23,677 bases of DNA. Origin: a virus. Within the stretch, counting starts at the first letter, position 1. Each line of letters starts with the position of its first letter. Location of the stretch: positions 1-23,677 of IMG/VR virus record IMGVR_UViG_3300000547_000007. The stretch is one strand, 5' to 3'. A program made the translations under genes and the position numbers. Of this stretch, positions 9,223 to 15,033 are shown piece after piece. The notes beneath the pieces are model-generated. The model saw only the letters and a program-made list of their open reading frames with translations, was not told the origin of the DNA and searched no databases.

Positions 9223-9439
9223 TAGCTTTAGACTCGTACCATCTTGCTTTATCTAAGTCCCTCTCTATAGACTCACCAGGCTTCTTACCTAGCCTCTGTC
9301 TATACTTGAACGCATTCATCTCACAGTATGATATAAAAGCCTCCTTACCCCATATATCTACCATCATCTCCCATGTCTCCTTGGTGGATGATTTGTAATG
9401 GTTAGGGTTTACAAAATCGTAACTACTCGTCCACTCCAT
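9197..9439 (-). CDS. DUF3310 family protein, 80 aa
   Basis: The protein matches the pattern of DUF3310, a small family common in phage early regions: VNPNHY at 10-15, a central helix (KEAFISYCEMNAFKYRQRLGKK, roughly 32-53) matching the family's N-A-[IF]-K-Y-x-x-R-x-G-x-K signature, then a linker and DLDKARWY (61-68). The family's function is not established; in some phages the domain is joined to nucleotide-metabolism proteins. The length is normal for a stand-alone member. It overlaps both neighbours (17 bp upstream, 26 bp downstream), consistent with tight translational coupling. Confidence 0.9.
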   Translation of the reverse strand: MEWTSSYDFVNPNHYKSSTKETWEMMVDIWGKEAFISYCEMNAFKYRQRLGKKPGESIERDLDKARWYESKANELRGEDN

Positions 9440-9617
9440 ATCCCATAAACTCTTTAAGGTCCTCTAACTCTTCAGTTATAATTTCTATCTGCTCCAGACA
9501 TTCGTCAAACTCTTCGTCAACAACATATTCGTAAACGCTCGCAACAGCGTCATACAAAAGCTTCATCTTGAAGTTTATGTAACTAAGTCTGTGATTATCT
9601 CTCTCGTTCACAATCAT
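9423..9617 (-). CDS. Hypothetical small acidic protein, 64 aa
   Basis: A short helical protein that I do not recognise. Its second half is very acidic (EEFDECLEQIEIITEELEDL) and could form a coiled coil; the first half has alternating charged and hydrophobic residues. It lies between two other small early genes: an ATGA overlap with the 73-aa gene upstream and a 17-bp overlap with DUF3310 downstream. The overlap pattern is the main support for its being a gene. Confidence 0.65.
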   Translation of the reverse strand: MIVNERDNHRLSYINFKMKLLYDAVASVYEYVVDEEFDECLEQIEIITEELEDLKEFMGYGVDE

Positions 9618-9835
9618 TTATCTATTGATGATAAAAGTCTTTCCCCAATATCCTTGTCTATCTCTTTGATAACCCTATATATTCTCTTGGAGTTCTTTTT
9701 TACTGTATTTTTTTCTTCTTTTGTGGAGTCTATTCCAAGATTGGTATATTGAAAACAATCCATCTTCAATAACTCATCAACCTTTCTTCTTTTACTCCAT
9801 GTCTTGAAGTATCTGATTTGTTCTACTGAATACAT
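9614..9835 (-). CDS. Hypothetical small basic protein, 73 aa
   Basis: This Lys-rich helical protein (MYSVEQIRYFKTWSKRRKVD, then a DCFQYTNLG segment and a C-terminal helix KRIYRVIKEIDKDIGERLL) has no recognised domain. The basic N-terminal helix could contact nucleic acid, but no helix-turn-helix is clear. Its ATG overlaps the VRR-NUC stop by one base (TAATG) and its own TGA overlaps the next ATG, so it belongs to the same operon. Confidence 0.65.
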   Translation of the reverse strand: MYSVEQIRYFKTWSKRRKVDELLKMDCFQYTNLGIDSTKEEKNTVKKNSKRIYRVIKEIDKDIGERLLSSIDK

Positions 9836-10077
9836 TACTTTCCTTTATATACTTCTGTCTTACAGCCGTGCTCCTCAAGCTCCTTTAGTCTATACTCTTG
9901 AAGCTTTGATAGCCTACCGTTCTTTGTTTTTATTTCACTAAAAAGTACACCACTGTCAGGGGGTATTGCTACAAGATCTGGTATCCCATTCTTGTTTGTA
10001 TTGATAAGCTTGATGACGTAGTATCCTTCGCTCTCAAGCTGCTTAATCCTTTCAGCCTGTATCTTTTGCTCTTTCAC
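9835..10077 (-). CDS. VRR-NUC domain nuclease, 80 aa
   Basis: A complete stand-alone VRR-NUC protein of the PD-(D/E)XK superfamily. The N-terminal helix (QAERIKQLESEGYYVIKL) is followed by the metal-binding GIPDL with D34, the E48-I-K50 catalytic pair in FSEIKTKNG, and the helix with Q60 (LSKLQEYRLKELEEHG). All key residues are present. Stand-alone VRR-NUC proteins occur in many phages and are thought to cut branched or structured DNA during replication or resolution; the precise substrate here is not known. The gene overlaps its neighbours by 4 nt upstream and 1 nt downstream. Confidence 0.92.
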   Translation of the reverse strand: MKEQKIQAERIKQLESEGYYVIKLINTNKNGIPDLVAIPPDSGVLFSEIKTKNGRLSKLQEYRLKELEEHGCKTEVYKGK

Positions 10078-10277
10078 TTATAATGCCTGTCAAGGGTCTC
10101 TAAAACATCCTCAGCCTCTGCTAGTGACTTGATAGCCTCCTTTGCGTTGTTGTAGAAATCATCCGTACTGTGGTCTCCTATACCAGCAGGGTGTTCTGTT
10201 AATAGTTCTAATGTGAGCAAAGCGTTTTCTCTTTGTGACTCAAAATGTTTTCTTAAACTTGTAATAACTCTTTTCAT
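10074..10277 (-). CDS. Conserved small phage protein with HPxGIGDH motif, 67 aa
   Basis: A two-helix protein with the central motif EHPAGIGDHS (about 28-37), joining an N-terminal helix (HFESQRENALLTLELL) to a C-terminal helix (AEAEDVLETLDRHY). I recognise the HPxGIGDH core from small uncharacterised proteins in marine and cyanobacterial phages; no function is known. The leader upstream of the ATG is A-rich (CTAAAAAAAAGTT). It heads the group of genes running to 8225, after a 100-bp gap, and its last codons overlap the VRR-NUC start by 4 nt. Confidence 0.75.
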   Translation of the reverse strand: MKRVITSLRKHFESQRENALLTLELLTEHPAGIGDHSTDDFYNNAKEAIKSLAEAEDVLETLDRHYK

Positions 10278-10294
10278 AACTTTTTTTTAGAAAT

Positions 10295-10319
10295 GGGAAG
10301 AAGCCGTCTGCCTCTTCCC
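10295..10319 (-). other. Hairpin in the leader of the 67-aa gene
   Basis: GGGAAGA (10295-10301) and TCTTCCC (10313-10319) form a perfect 7-bp stem around 11 nt, 17 nt upstream of the ATG at 10277 in the transcribed direction. It could protect the 5' end or tune translation. No T-run follows on the minus strand, so it does not look like a terminator of the gene before it. Confidence 0.4.
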
Positions 10320-10355
10320 TAAACCTAAATTATAATACCCCTGGTTACACATACT

Positions 10356-10372
10356 CCTAGCACCTTGCTAGG
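10356..10372 (-). terminator. Short perfect hairpin after the lipoprotein gene
   Basis: CCTAGCA (10356-10362) and TGCTAGG (10366-10372) pair perfectly around three bases, 5 nt past the stop of the lipoprotein gene. It is placed as a terminator would be, but no T-tract follows. Together with the hairpin at 10295-10319 it fills the only sizeable gap (about 100 bp) in this stretch, so a transcript may end here or be processed and a new one begin. Confidence 0.4.
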
Positions 10373-10377
10373 ATATC

Positions 10378-10626
10378 TTAAATATAATCAACTATATTGA
10401 TAATGCTACCTATTTTCACTTTTTTATTTGTTCTTATTTTAAAAAATACTGGGTAGCAGTTACCGTTTCTTTTATAGTACGTCTTTAGTGTTATCAAATA
10501 GATTTGATCTCTATGCCTTTCTTCTTTTATATACACCACGGTAAATCTTAAATCATCAGACTCAGGGACATACCTAAGGCTACTGCATGATGTTATCAAT
10601 ATTAAAATCAATATAAACTTTCTCAT
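10378..10626 (-). CDS. Small phage-encoded lipoprotein, 82 aa
   Basis: The N-terminus is a classical lipoprotein signal: MRK, then a hydrophobic run (FILILILI) and a lipobox ITSC with Cys14 as the acylated residue. The mature part (about 68 residues) is mostly beta-strand and basic (FTVVYIKEERHRDQIYLITLKTYYKR). The family is not recognised. It should be exported and anchored in a membrane of the host, so it acts in the envelope rather than on DNA. Phage lipoproteins of this kind sometimes block superinfection by masking receptors; that role is only a hypothesis here. It is coupled to the 75-aa gene upstream by an ATGA overlap. Confidence 0.8.
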   Translation of the reverse strand: MRKFILILILITSCSSLRYVPESDDLRFTVVYIKEERHRDQIYLITLKTYYKRNGNCYPVFFKIRTNKKVKIGSIINIVDYI

Positions 10627-10850
10627 ATCTCAAGGCTTACATCATTAGCGAGTAGCATGTCATTAAAATACTCCCTGCACTCTTCATAAGCATTTAAAGC
10701 CTCATCGCTAACATCATCATCAGCGTATTTGGTTCTTTTCCTTAAAAACTCCTGCATCTCGTGTAAGGCACTATACATCCTATTTGCTTGAAAGTAAACA
10801 TGGTGCTCGTCTGTATCTTCGGGAAGGTCAAATTCAAGTATTGCTTTCAT
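10623..10850 (-). CDS. Conserved small phage protein, LEFxLPE type, 75 aa
   Basis: It begins MKAILEFDLPEDTDEHHVYF and continues as two helices (NRMYSALHEMQEFLRKRTKY and ALNAYEECREYFNDML), ending NDVSLEI. The opening [KA].LEF.LPE followed by an amphipathic helix recurs in small phage proteins I have seen, none with a known function. It is soluble and acidic. ATGA-type 4-nt overlaps tie it to the 144-aa gene before and the lipoprotein gene after. Confidence 0.75.
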   Translation of the reverse strand: MKAILEFDLPEDTDEHHVYFQANRMYSALHEMQEFLRKRTKYADDDVSDEALNAYEECREYFNDMLLANDVSLEI

Positions 10851-11281
10851 ATCTTCGTTAGTTCGTAAATACTATTCTCTGTTCTAAATTTAAGGTAATC
10901 TTCTTTTTGTTCTAGTATCTCTACTACTGGAGTCGTTTGCCATGTAAAAGACTCATTAAAAGGTGACATTAGAAGGCTTCTTCCTATTGCAGGCTCATTG
11001 TGCTTTGACTTGAATGTTCTATCTTCGTTAAATTCTAGCCAAATAATATTTGCCGACTCCCTGACTAGCTTATCCCTATCCCTTACCAAGCGATAGTAAA
11101 GTTTATCCTCATCCTTGTTATTTTCAAACCATTCATTCAGCAATTCTACCAAATCTATTGCATCTTCTCCTTCAGTAAAACCTATATGTTCATCATTAAC
11201 ATAAACGTCATATCCTGTTCTGTAACAACACCCATCACCGCAAGTATGCTCCCATCTTTCTAGTCTTATATTCATATTCAT
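10847..11281 (-). CDS. Hypothetical phage protein with CGDGCC cluster, 144 aa
   Basis: Two parts are visible. Residues 1-55 carry a Cys cluster, CGDGCC (C14, C18, C19), with His12 next to it, a possible metal site, followed by strands (YDVYVNDEHIGFTEGEDA). Residues 78-144 form a strand-rich module with IIWLEFNEDRTF and LLMSPFNESFTWQTTPVVEI, a sequence type common in uncharacterised proteins of Bacteroidota and their phages. There is no known function. The start at 11281 is followed by a second ATG two codons on. The 13-nt spacing to the gene before it fits one operon. Confidence 0.7.
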   Translation of the reverse strand: MNMNIRLERWEHTCGDGCCYRTGYDVYVNDEHIGFTEGEDAIDLVELLNEWFENNKDEDKLYYRLVRDRDKLVRESANIIWLEFNEDRTFKSKHNEPAIGRSLLMSPFNESFTWQTTPVVEILEQKEDYLKFRTENSIYELTKI

Positions 11282-11294
11282 TTCTAAAAAACGA

Positions 11295-11792
11295 CTAATC
11301 CCACCACGACTGAATATTCCATTCTATAAAATCCCAAAGTAGTTTATGGGCTCGTTGTTGTTTTTGATGTGATAGTTTCATTATTTCTTTTTTAGCTTCA
11401 TCTATTTCTTCTTGGTGTTTTGAAGATAGAGCAAGTTCGTTCCACTGTATCATCTCGTAATAAGGATCCCCATTTTCATCTTTTTGTTCTAATTCAAGCC
11501 AATCATAGTAAGTTTTACCATATAGTTTTTCAATATGTTCCATATACTCCATTCCATATTCTTCATCATAAACCTTATCCATCAATCTGATTGCGGTTCT
11601 GATTCTTGAAGCATTATGTTTTGCAGATAGGGTCATTGCTCTATCAGATTCTAAAAACTTAGCCTGTCTTTCCAGTTGTTTTTTGAAAAGTTCTACTGAA
11701 TAACGATAATCGAAATCAAACCCATTCCATATAATAGGTAAGAAATCTATTACTCGCTGAATCTGTCTATATTTTCTTTTAAACCAATACAT
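11295..11792 (-). CDS. Conserved phage hypothetical protein, 165 aa
   Basis: Mostly helical and rich in Trp, Tyr, Glu and Lys. The N-terminal region (IDFLPIIWNGFDFDYRYSVEL) resembles the LPxIWxDxDWDY-type opening of a widespread uncharacterised phage family. Helices with LERQAKFLESDRAMTLSA and AKKEIMKLSHQKQQRAHKLL follow, and it ends WDFIEWNIQSWWD. No catalytic motif or membrane segment is seen. Its start is preceded by a 20-bp sequence (11799-11818) that is repeated before the next gene's start at 12079. Confidence 0.75.
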   Translation of the reverse strand: MYWFKRKYRQIQRVIDFLPIIWNGFDFDYRYSVELFKKQLERQAKFLESDRAMTLSAKHNASRIRTAIRLMDKVYDEEYGMEYMEHIEKLYGKTYYDWLELEQKDENGDPYYEMIQWNELALSSKHQEEIDEAKKEIMKLSHQKQQRAHKLLWDFIEWNIQSWWD

Positions 11793-11798
11793 TATTTC

Positions 11799-11818
11799 CT
11801 AATTCTTCAAGTTGTTTT
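11799..11818 (-). repeat. 20-bp direct repeat, copy 1, in a translation-start region
   Basis: Minus-strand sequence AAAACAACTTGAAGAATTAG lies 6 nt before the ATG at 11792. The same 20 bases lie 6 nt before the ATG at 12079 (12086-12105). Both copies encode KQLEEL in the reading frame that ends just past the next start. Confidence 0.85.
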
Positions 11819-11845
11819 CCTGACGTTAATTTGATTTTTGGGGCA

Positions 11846-12079
11846 TCATCCCAAAAATTGCTTCCGTGTAATTTTGAAACCCATTTTACTCAGCTCTTCT
11901 TGTGAATATTCTTCCGCACTATCCACAATAAAAAAGTCGTCTAAAGTCCACTCATTCATCCCTAAGATGTTAGACCATGCTTCATAAGCTTCTTTAGTTA
12001 GTATTACATGGGTCTTTCCTGTTTCTGTCGATTCTACAACTTGACCTATTGGTTCTTGTTTGTCTTGATTAAACTTCAT
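11846..12079 (-). CDS. Small hypothetical protein, probably frameshifted (77 aa as read)
   Basis: As read, the frame runs from ATG 12079 to TGA at 11846. Residues 1-69 (ending QEELSKMGFK) look like ordinary soluble protein; the last eight residues do not. If one A is removed from the four-A run at 11872-11875, the frame continues as LHGSNFWDDAPKIKLTSG and then KQLEELGNNVLV to a TAA at 11779, giving about 99 aa and overlapping the next start by 14 bp. That end mirrors the C-terminus of the preceding gene (KQLEELENNEV), supporting the longer product. It may be a sequencing error, a real lesion or a programmed shift. No known family. Confidence 0.6.
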   Translation of the reverse strand: MKFNQDKQEPIGQVVESTETGKTHVILTKEAYEAWSNILGMNEWTLDDFFIVDSAEEYSQEELSKMGFKITRKQFLG

Positions 12080-12605
12080 TGTTTTCTAATTCTTCAAGTT
12101 GTTTTTCTAATCGTTCTATACTACCCAAAACAATACTTGCATCTTGATCAAGTTTTTTAATTTGCTCAGCTAAATCATTTTGTCTTCCTCTTGTATAAAA
12201 TCCTTGTTCTATATCGTCTGCAAGATTTTGTAGGTGTTGTGGTGCTGATATATAGATTCGTAAATCATAATCATACCATTTTGTTTTCCAATCCCAAAAG
12301 GCGATACCTTTAGTCAGTTTTCTATGTAAATCACTTAACTTGCGATTTCTAAGTGCTACAATACTTCTATCATTGCCAAATACATGAAGAAACCGAAGGA
12401 ACCATCTTGGACTCCATTTTGGTTTTGCTTCATAGTCCATTGCAAGAACTAATGGGTAAAGTGCTCTATAATATTCACTATCTTCTTTGTAGAAAATGAT
12501 TCCTAAATATCCATACTTTTCTAACTTTTTAGGAAAGAAGATATAGCGAAAATCATCCCACTTTATATCACGAGTATAGATCATTCCTTTCTTTCTATCT
12601 TTCAT
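12069..12605 (-). CDS. Conserved Bacteroidota-phage protein with C-terminal coiled coil, 178 aa
   Basis: The chosen ATG (12605) overlaps the previous stop by 11 bp and has a GGAGG 12 nt upstream. A longer in-frame form from 12677 would lie inside the preceding gene and adds residues unlike the rest. The body is very rich in Trp, Tyr and Arg (FRYIFFPKKLEKYGYLGIIF, KWSPRWFLRFLHVFGND, AFWDWKTKWYDYDLRIYIS). The C-terminus is a heptad-like helix (ASIVLGSIERLEKQLEELEN). It resembles a family repeatedly found beside the 100-aa and 190-aa proteins in phages of Bacteroidota. Function unknown; the coiled coil suggests oligomerisation. Confidence 0.75.
   Translation of the reverse strand: MKDRKKGMIYTRDIKWDDFRYIFFPKKLEKYGYLGIIFYKEDSEYYRALYPLVLAMDYEAKPKWSPRWFLRFLHVFGNDRSIVALRNRKLSDLHRKLTKGIAFWDWKTKWYDYDLRIYISAPQHLQNLADDIEQGFYTRGRQNDLAEQIKKLDQDASIVLGSIERLEKQLEELENNEV
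12086..12105 (-). repeat. 20-bp direct repeat, copy 2, in a translation-start region
   Basis: Identical to 11799-11818 and at the same 6-nt distance from the following ATG (12079). It sits in the last codons of the 178-aa gene and contains GAAGAATTAG, which may act as the ribosome-loading leader. Confidence 0.85.
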
Positions 12606-12897
12606 TTTTACAGTTTTCCTCCAAGTATTCCCATAGCGATTCGTGAGAATAACAGATGGGGTTTTCGTTTTCATCAAGCGCCTCTAACCCTTTTTGTCCG
12701 AAATCATTCTCCCAACAATACCAGCTGAACCAATCTTCTCCAGCTTCGCCATAAACTTCTTGGATTAATTGGTTGATAATAACTTGGTATGAATCTGTAA
12801 AATTTACCAAATCAACGCCATTATTGTATAGGTTCTTTACTGTCCTATCTTCTTTCTGAAGCCCTAGTATTATTTTTAAGAATCTTTCGTAAGTCAT
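12595..12897 (-). CDS. Conserved phage hypothetical protein, 100 aa
   Basis: A compact acidic protein with a characteristic block YGEAGEDWFSWYCWENDFGQKG (about 49-70), then a DENENPICYSHESLWEYLEEN tail. This Trp/Glu/Asp-rich signature recurs in uncharacterised small proteins of gut and marine Bacteroidota phages. There is no metal or catalytic pattern beyond two scattered Cys. The ATG forms an ATGA overlap with the 190-aa gene before it. It probably acts with its neighbours, since these families tend to travel together, but no function is known. Confidence 0.75.
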   Translation of the reverse strand: MTYERFLKIILGLQKEDRTVKNLYNNGVDLVNFTDSYQVIINQLIQEVYGEAGEDWFSWYCWENDFGQKGLEALDENENPICYSHESLWEYLEENCKNER

Positions 12898-13466
12898 AAC
12901 TTTACTTTAATATTTTCGTTTTTTCTATTAGTTAGATGAACGCTGGAATCAACAGTTATTTTACTTCTATTTGGGTTCTTTTTCCAAAATTCATGTCTGA
13001 TTACTTGAATCAAGTCAAATGCATCTCTACAAGAATCATCCACATCGGGATGAAAGATACCCCAACTGCCGTTTCTACTCAACTCATTGCTATTATACAG
13101 CATATTTCGGGGTTGAACCAACATATTATCTACGGAGTCTCTAACTGCATGATATCTTTCATAGTCTGTTGAGTGTTCAATATTTTCTACGTCTTCCCAC
13201 TTTCTAACTTCTTCTTCACCATTCCATATACCCTTAGTTTTGATCCATCTGCCTTTAGGGTCAATTTCAACTACCTCACCTCTCGTTGTCTTATCTCCTA
13301 CTTTAAAAGAACCACTTCCAGTAGCAAACTCTTTATATAAATGTTTTTGAAAGGTTGGATGATTCTTTATTTCATTAAACTGACCCGAACCAATACGACT
13401 GTAGAAATCTAAAGCCCTTTGTATTAGTTTTAATTGTTCTTCTGTTACGGTTAATGTTGCCATCAT
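12894..13466 (-). CDS. Conserved phage hypothetical protein, 190 aa
   Basis: Three parts are visible. An N-terminal helical segment has QLKLIQRALDFYSRIGSGQF and NEIKNHPTF. A small basic beta-rich insert (about 54-95, KVGDKTTRGEVVEIDPKGRW) could be an SH3-like barrel. The C-terminal segment contains HAVRDSVDNMLVQPRNMLYN, NGSWGIFHPDVDDSCRDAFD and VIRHEFWKKNPNRS. The N- and C-terminal blocks match an uncharacterised family common in phages; the insert may be a lineage-specific addition. Tandem ATGs (13466 and 13463) overlap the preceding TGA; the first gives the ATGA overlap. Confidence 0.75.
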   Translation of the reverse strand: MMATLTVTEEQLKLIQRALDFYSRIGSGQFNEIKNHPTFQKHLYKEFATGSGSFKVGDKTTRGEVVEIDPKGRWIKTKGIWNGEEEVRKWEDVENIEHSTDYERYHAVRDSVDNMLVQPRNMLYNSNELSRNGSWGIFHPDVDDSCRDAFDLIQVIRHEFWKKNPNRSKITVDSSVHLTNRKNENIKVKL

Positions 13467-13762
13467 TTTGTTATTATTAAATAACCTTTCTCATTTGATT
13501 TAAACTCTTTAATAGTTTTACCCATTAGTTCCATTCCTTCTGTAAGGTAAGGCCCTCCGCTTGGGTCAACCATATTGATTAGATCTTTTTGCTTTTTAAC
13601 CAACTTGCCATTGGTTACATACTCTTGGTAAGCAGATGGGTAATCGTTGGGGTAACCGATTCTACTGTATTCAAAGTTACCACTCCATTGAATGTTACCA
13701 TCTTCCAATAAGGTGAAGGTAAACTCATTCCCATACCTATTTCTGATAGTTTCTTTACTCAT
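13463..13762 (-). CDS. Conserved phage hypothetical protein, 99 aa
   Basis: It opens with NRYGNEFTFTLLEDGNIQWS and GNFEYSRIGYPNDY, a strand-rich module typical of small uncharacterised phage proteins, and later carries MVDPSGGPYLTEGMELMG, also conserved in that family. It is soluble, with no Cys or His cluster. It is the first of a run of four overlapping genes (99, 190, 100 and 178 aa). About 45 bp separate it from the small Cys-rich ORF upstream, with a hairpin in the gap. Confidence 0.75.
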   Translation of the reverse strand: MSKETIRNRYGNEFTFTLLEDGNIQWSGNFEYSRIGYPNDYPSAYQEYVTNGKLVKKQKDLINMVDPSGGPYLTEGMELMGKTIKEFKSNEKGYLIITK

Positions 13763-13781
13763 TGTTTTATTTACTTAAAAT

Positions 13782-13805
13782 TGCCATTAATTAATTTTAT
13801 TGGCA
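13782..13805 (-). terminator. AT-rich hairpin between small genes
   Basis: TGCCA (13782-13786) and TGGCA (13801-13805) flank an AT-only stretch that extends the pairing imperfectly. On the minus strand it lies 1 nt after the stop of the 25-aa ORF and is followed by ATTTT. A weak terminator or a start-site structure for the 99-aa gene is possible. Confidence 0.3.
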
Positions 13806-13806
13806 T

Positions 13807-13884
13807 TTATGAGTCCTGACATTCATAGTCATCTCCTAGTATCGCCTTGCAGCATACACCATGGCATGAGCATTTCTTCTTCAT
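13807..13884 (-). CDS. Cys-rich microprotein, 25 aa
   Basis: A very short frame (MKKKCSCHGVCCKAILGDDY, then ECQDS) starts 6 nt after the stop of the metallophosphoesterase gene, with a purine-rich leader (AAGTAAGAAAAG). Five Cys and one His in 25 residues (C5, C7, H8, C11, C12, C22) suggest a metal-binding knuckle. Small CHGxCC-type peptides are seen in other phages, though I cannot name a family. Spacing, leader and residue bias support it; the length leaves doubt. Confidence 0.55.
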   Translation of the reverse strand: MKKKCSCHGVCCKAILGDDYECQDS

Positions 13885-13890
13885 CTTTTC

Positions 13891-15033
13891 TTACTTAAAT
13901 AAATGAGTTAATCTAGCGACCTGTCCGAACTCCTTGTGGTGCAAAAACCCAGTTACACATTTTGGAACGTGCTGATATGATTTCCTATGATGCCACGAGT
14001 CGGTGTAACTTACCGACCTTAAATATTCCACCGTAGCACCGTGATAATCCTTACCACTCAAAAAGTTTACCTTCTTCATGTGGTGAATGTGATGCAAATA
14101 GATATATCTCCACTTAGTCGATGACCAATGATCACCGCTCTCGTTTGCCATCAATAGAGGCATATCAGCCATCTTCGCTCCGTCGCCATGACTGGTCGCA
14201 ATTAGGTTCTGCCCATAGGCATAGTATTTTCTGTGCGCCATGCTGACGTCAAAGGTAATGTTCGGATGCTTCCTGAACCATGAGTAGACCGTATCAGCAA
14301 GCATAAAACCTGTCATGTAGTCGTGATTGGATGGGTTGTGAACGATGTGAACATTCGCTTCCTGTACCAGCTTTTCAATGACGTTGATATAAAGGTCTTT
14401 GGCAGCCATGAAATTATCATACCAAGTCCCATCAGTATCTTGCTTAGTTCCGCTCGTTGTCGTGCCTGCTGGTGTATCGACATGAAGAACATCGTTACCA
14501 ATGACAAAAACTATTTGGTCAATATCAAAGCCATCAGCTTTCTGTAAGATACCTGCCACTCCTTCAGATGCTAGTTCAACCGCCTTACCTACGTTGTACT
14601 CTTCGCCTGTTTCAAGAGCAGATGCTAGCTTGCCAATATGAAGGTCAGCAATGTCAATGACTAAGCAATGTGGTTCATTTACCTTCTGCCTTTTTATCTT
14701 CTTAAAAGAGGGTGAGTAGCTTTTTAAGGCATCTAACAAATCATTTCTGAAATCTTCGTGAGTTATTAGCCCATTAGTGTTCTTGATAAAAACAGTGCCC
14801 TCCTTGCTCTTTACCCAAGCATGCGCCCAGTTAGAAGGATCTAGCCCTTTGTCTGATAATATTTCAGCGACTTGACCTCCCTCACCCTGCCACCTATTTC
14901 GAGCCTGTCTAATCGAACGACCATTGAAGTCTAAGGCATATCTACCTGATAGCTCCTTAGCGATTGCATCAGATCCCTTTCCTTGCTTATACAGAGAGAT
15001 TATCTCTTCTCTGTATTCATCTAGTTTAATCAT
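13891..15033 (-). CDS. HTH-containing calcineurin-like metallophosphoesterase, 380 aa
   Basis: Residues 1-50 look like a helix-turn-helix (EEIISLYKQGKGSDAIAKEL). From about residue 120 a complete metallophosphoesterase core follows: D130-L-H132 (IADLHIGK), G179-N-D181 (VIGNDVLH), N236-H-D238 (NPSNHD, the GNHD motif variant), H282 (TSHGDGAK) and H315/H317 (LHHIHH, the GHxH motif). All two-metal ligands are present. Family members include the Mre11/SbcD nucleases, so a DNA nuclease or end-processing role is plausible, though phosphodiesterase or phosphatase activity on another substrate cannot be excluded. It has no SbcC-like partner here. Its ATG overlaps the helicase stop by 4 nt, which suggests joint action in DNA repair or recombination. 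Confidence 0.85.
   Translation of the reverse strand: MIKLDEYREEIISLYKQGKGSDAIAKELSGRYALDFNGRSIRQARNRWQGEGGQVAEILSDKGLDPSNWAHAWVKSKEGTVFIKNTNGLITHEDFRNDLLDALKSYSPSFKKIKRQKVNEPHCLVIDIADLHIGKLASALETGEEYNVGKAVELASEGVAGILQKADGFDIDQIVFVIGNDVLHVDTPAGTTTSGTKQDTDGTWYDNFMAAKDLYINVIEKLVQEANVHIVHNPSNHDYMTGFMLADTVYSWFRKHPNITFDVSMAHRKYYAYGQNLIATSHGDGAKMADMPLLMANESGDHWSSTKWRYIYLHHIHHMKKVNFLSGKDYHGATVEYLRSVSYTDSWHHRKSYQHVPKCVTGFLHHKEFGQVARLTHLFK

Noticed and set aside
10329-10334. Minus-strand TATAAT as a promoter for the VRR-NUC group
   Set aside because: No -35 TTGACA at the right distance and no Bacteroidota-type TTTG upstream; TAATTTAG is one mismatch from TAnnTTTG, but AT-rich DNA gives many such matches. 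Noted only as a possibility.
12606-12677. Longer form of the 178-aa protein beginning MMKTKTPSVILTNRYGN
   Set aside because: This part lies entirely within the 100-aa gene in another frame; the 100-aa frame has the conserved composition there, and the ATG at 12605 gives a normal 11-bp overlap.
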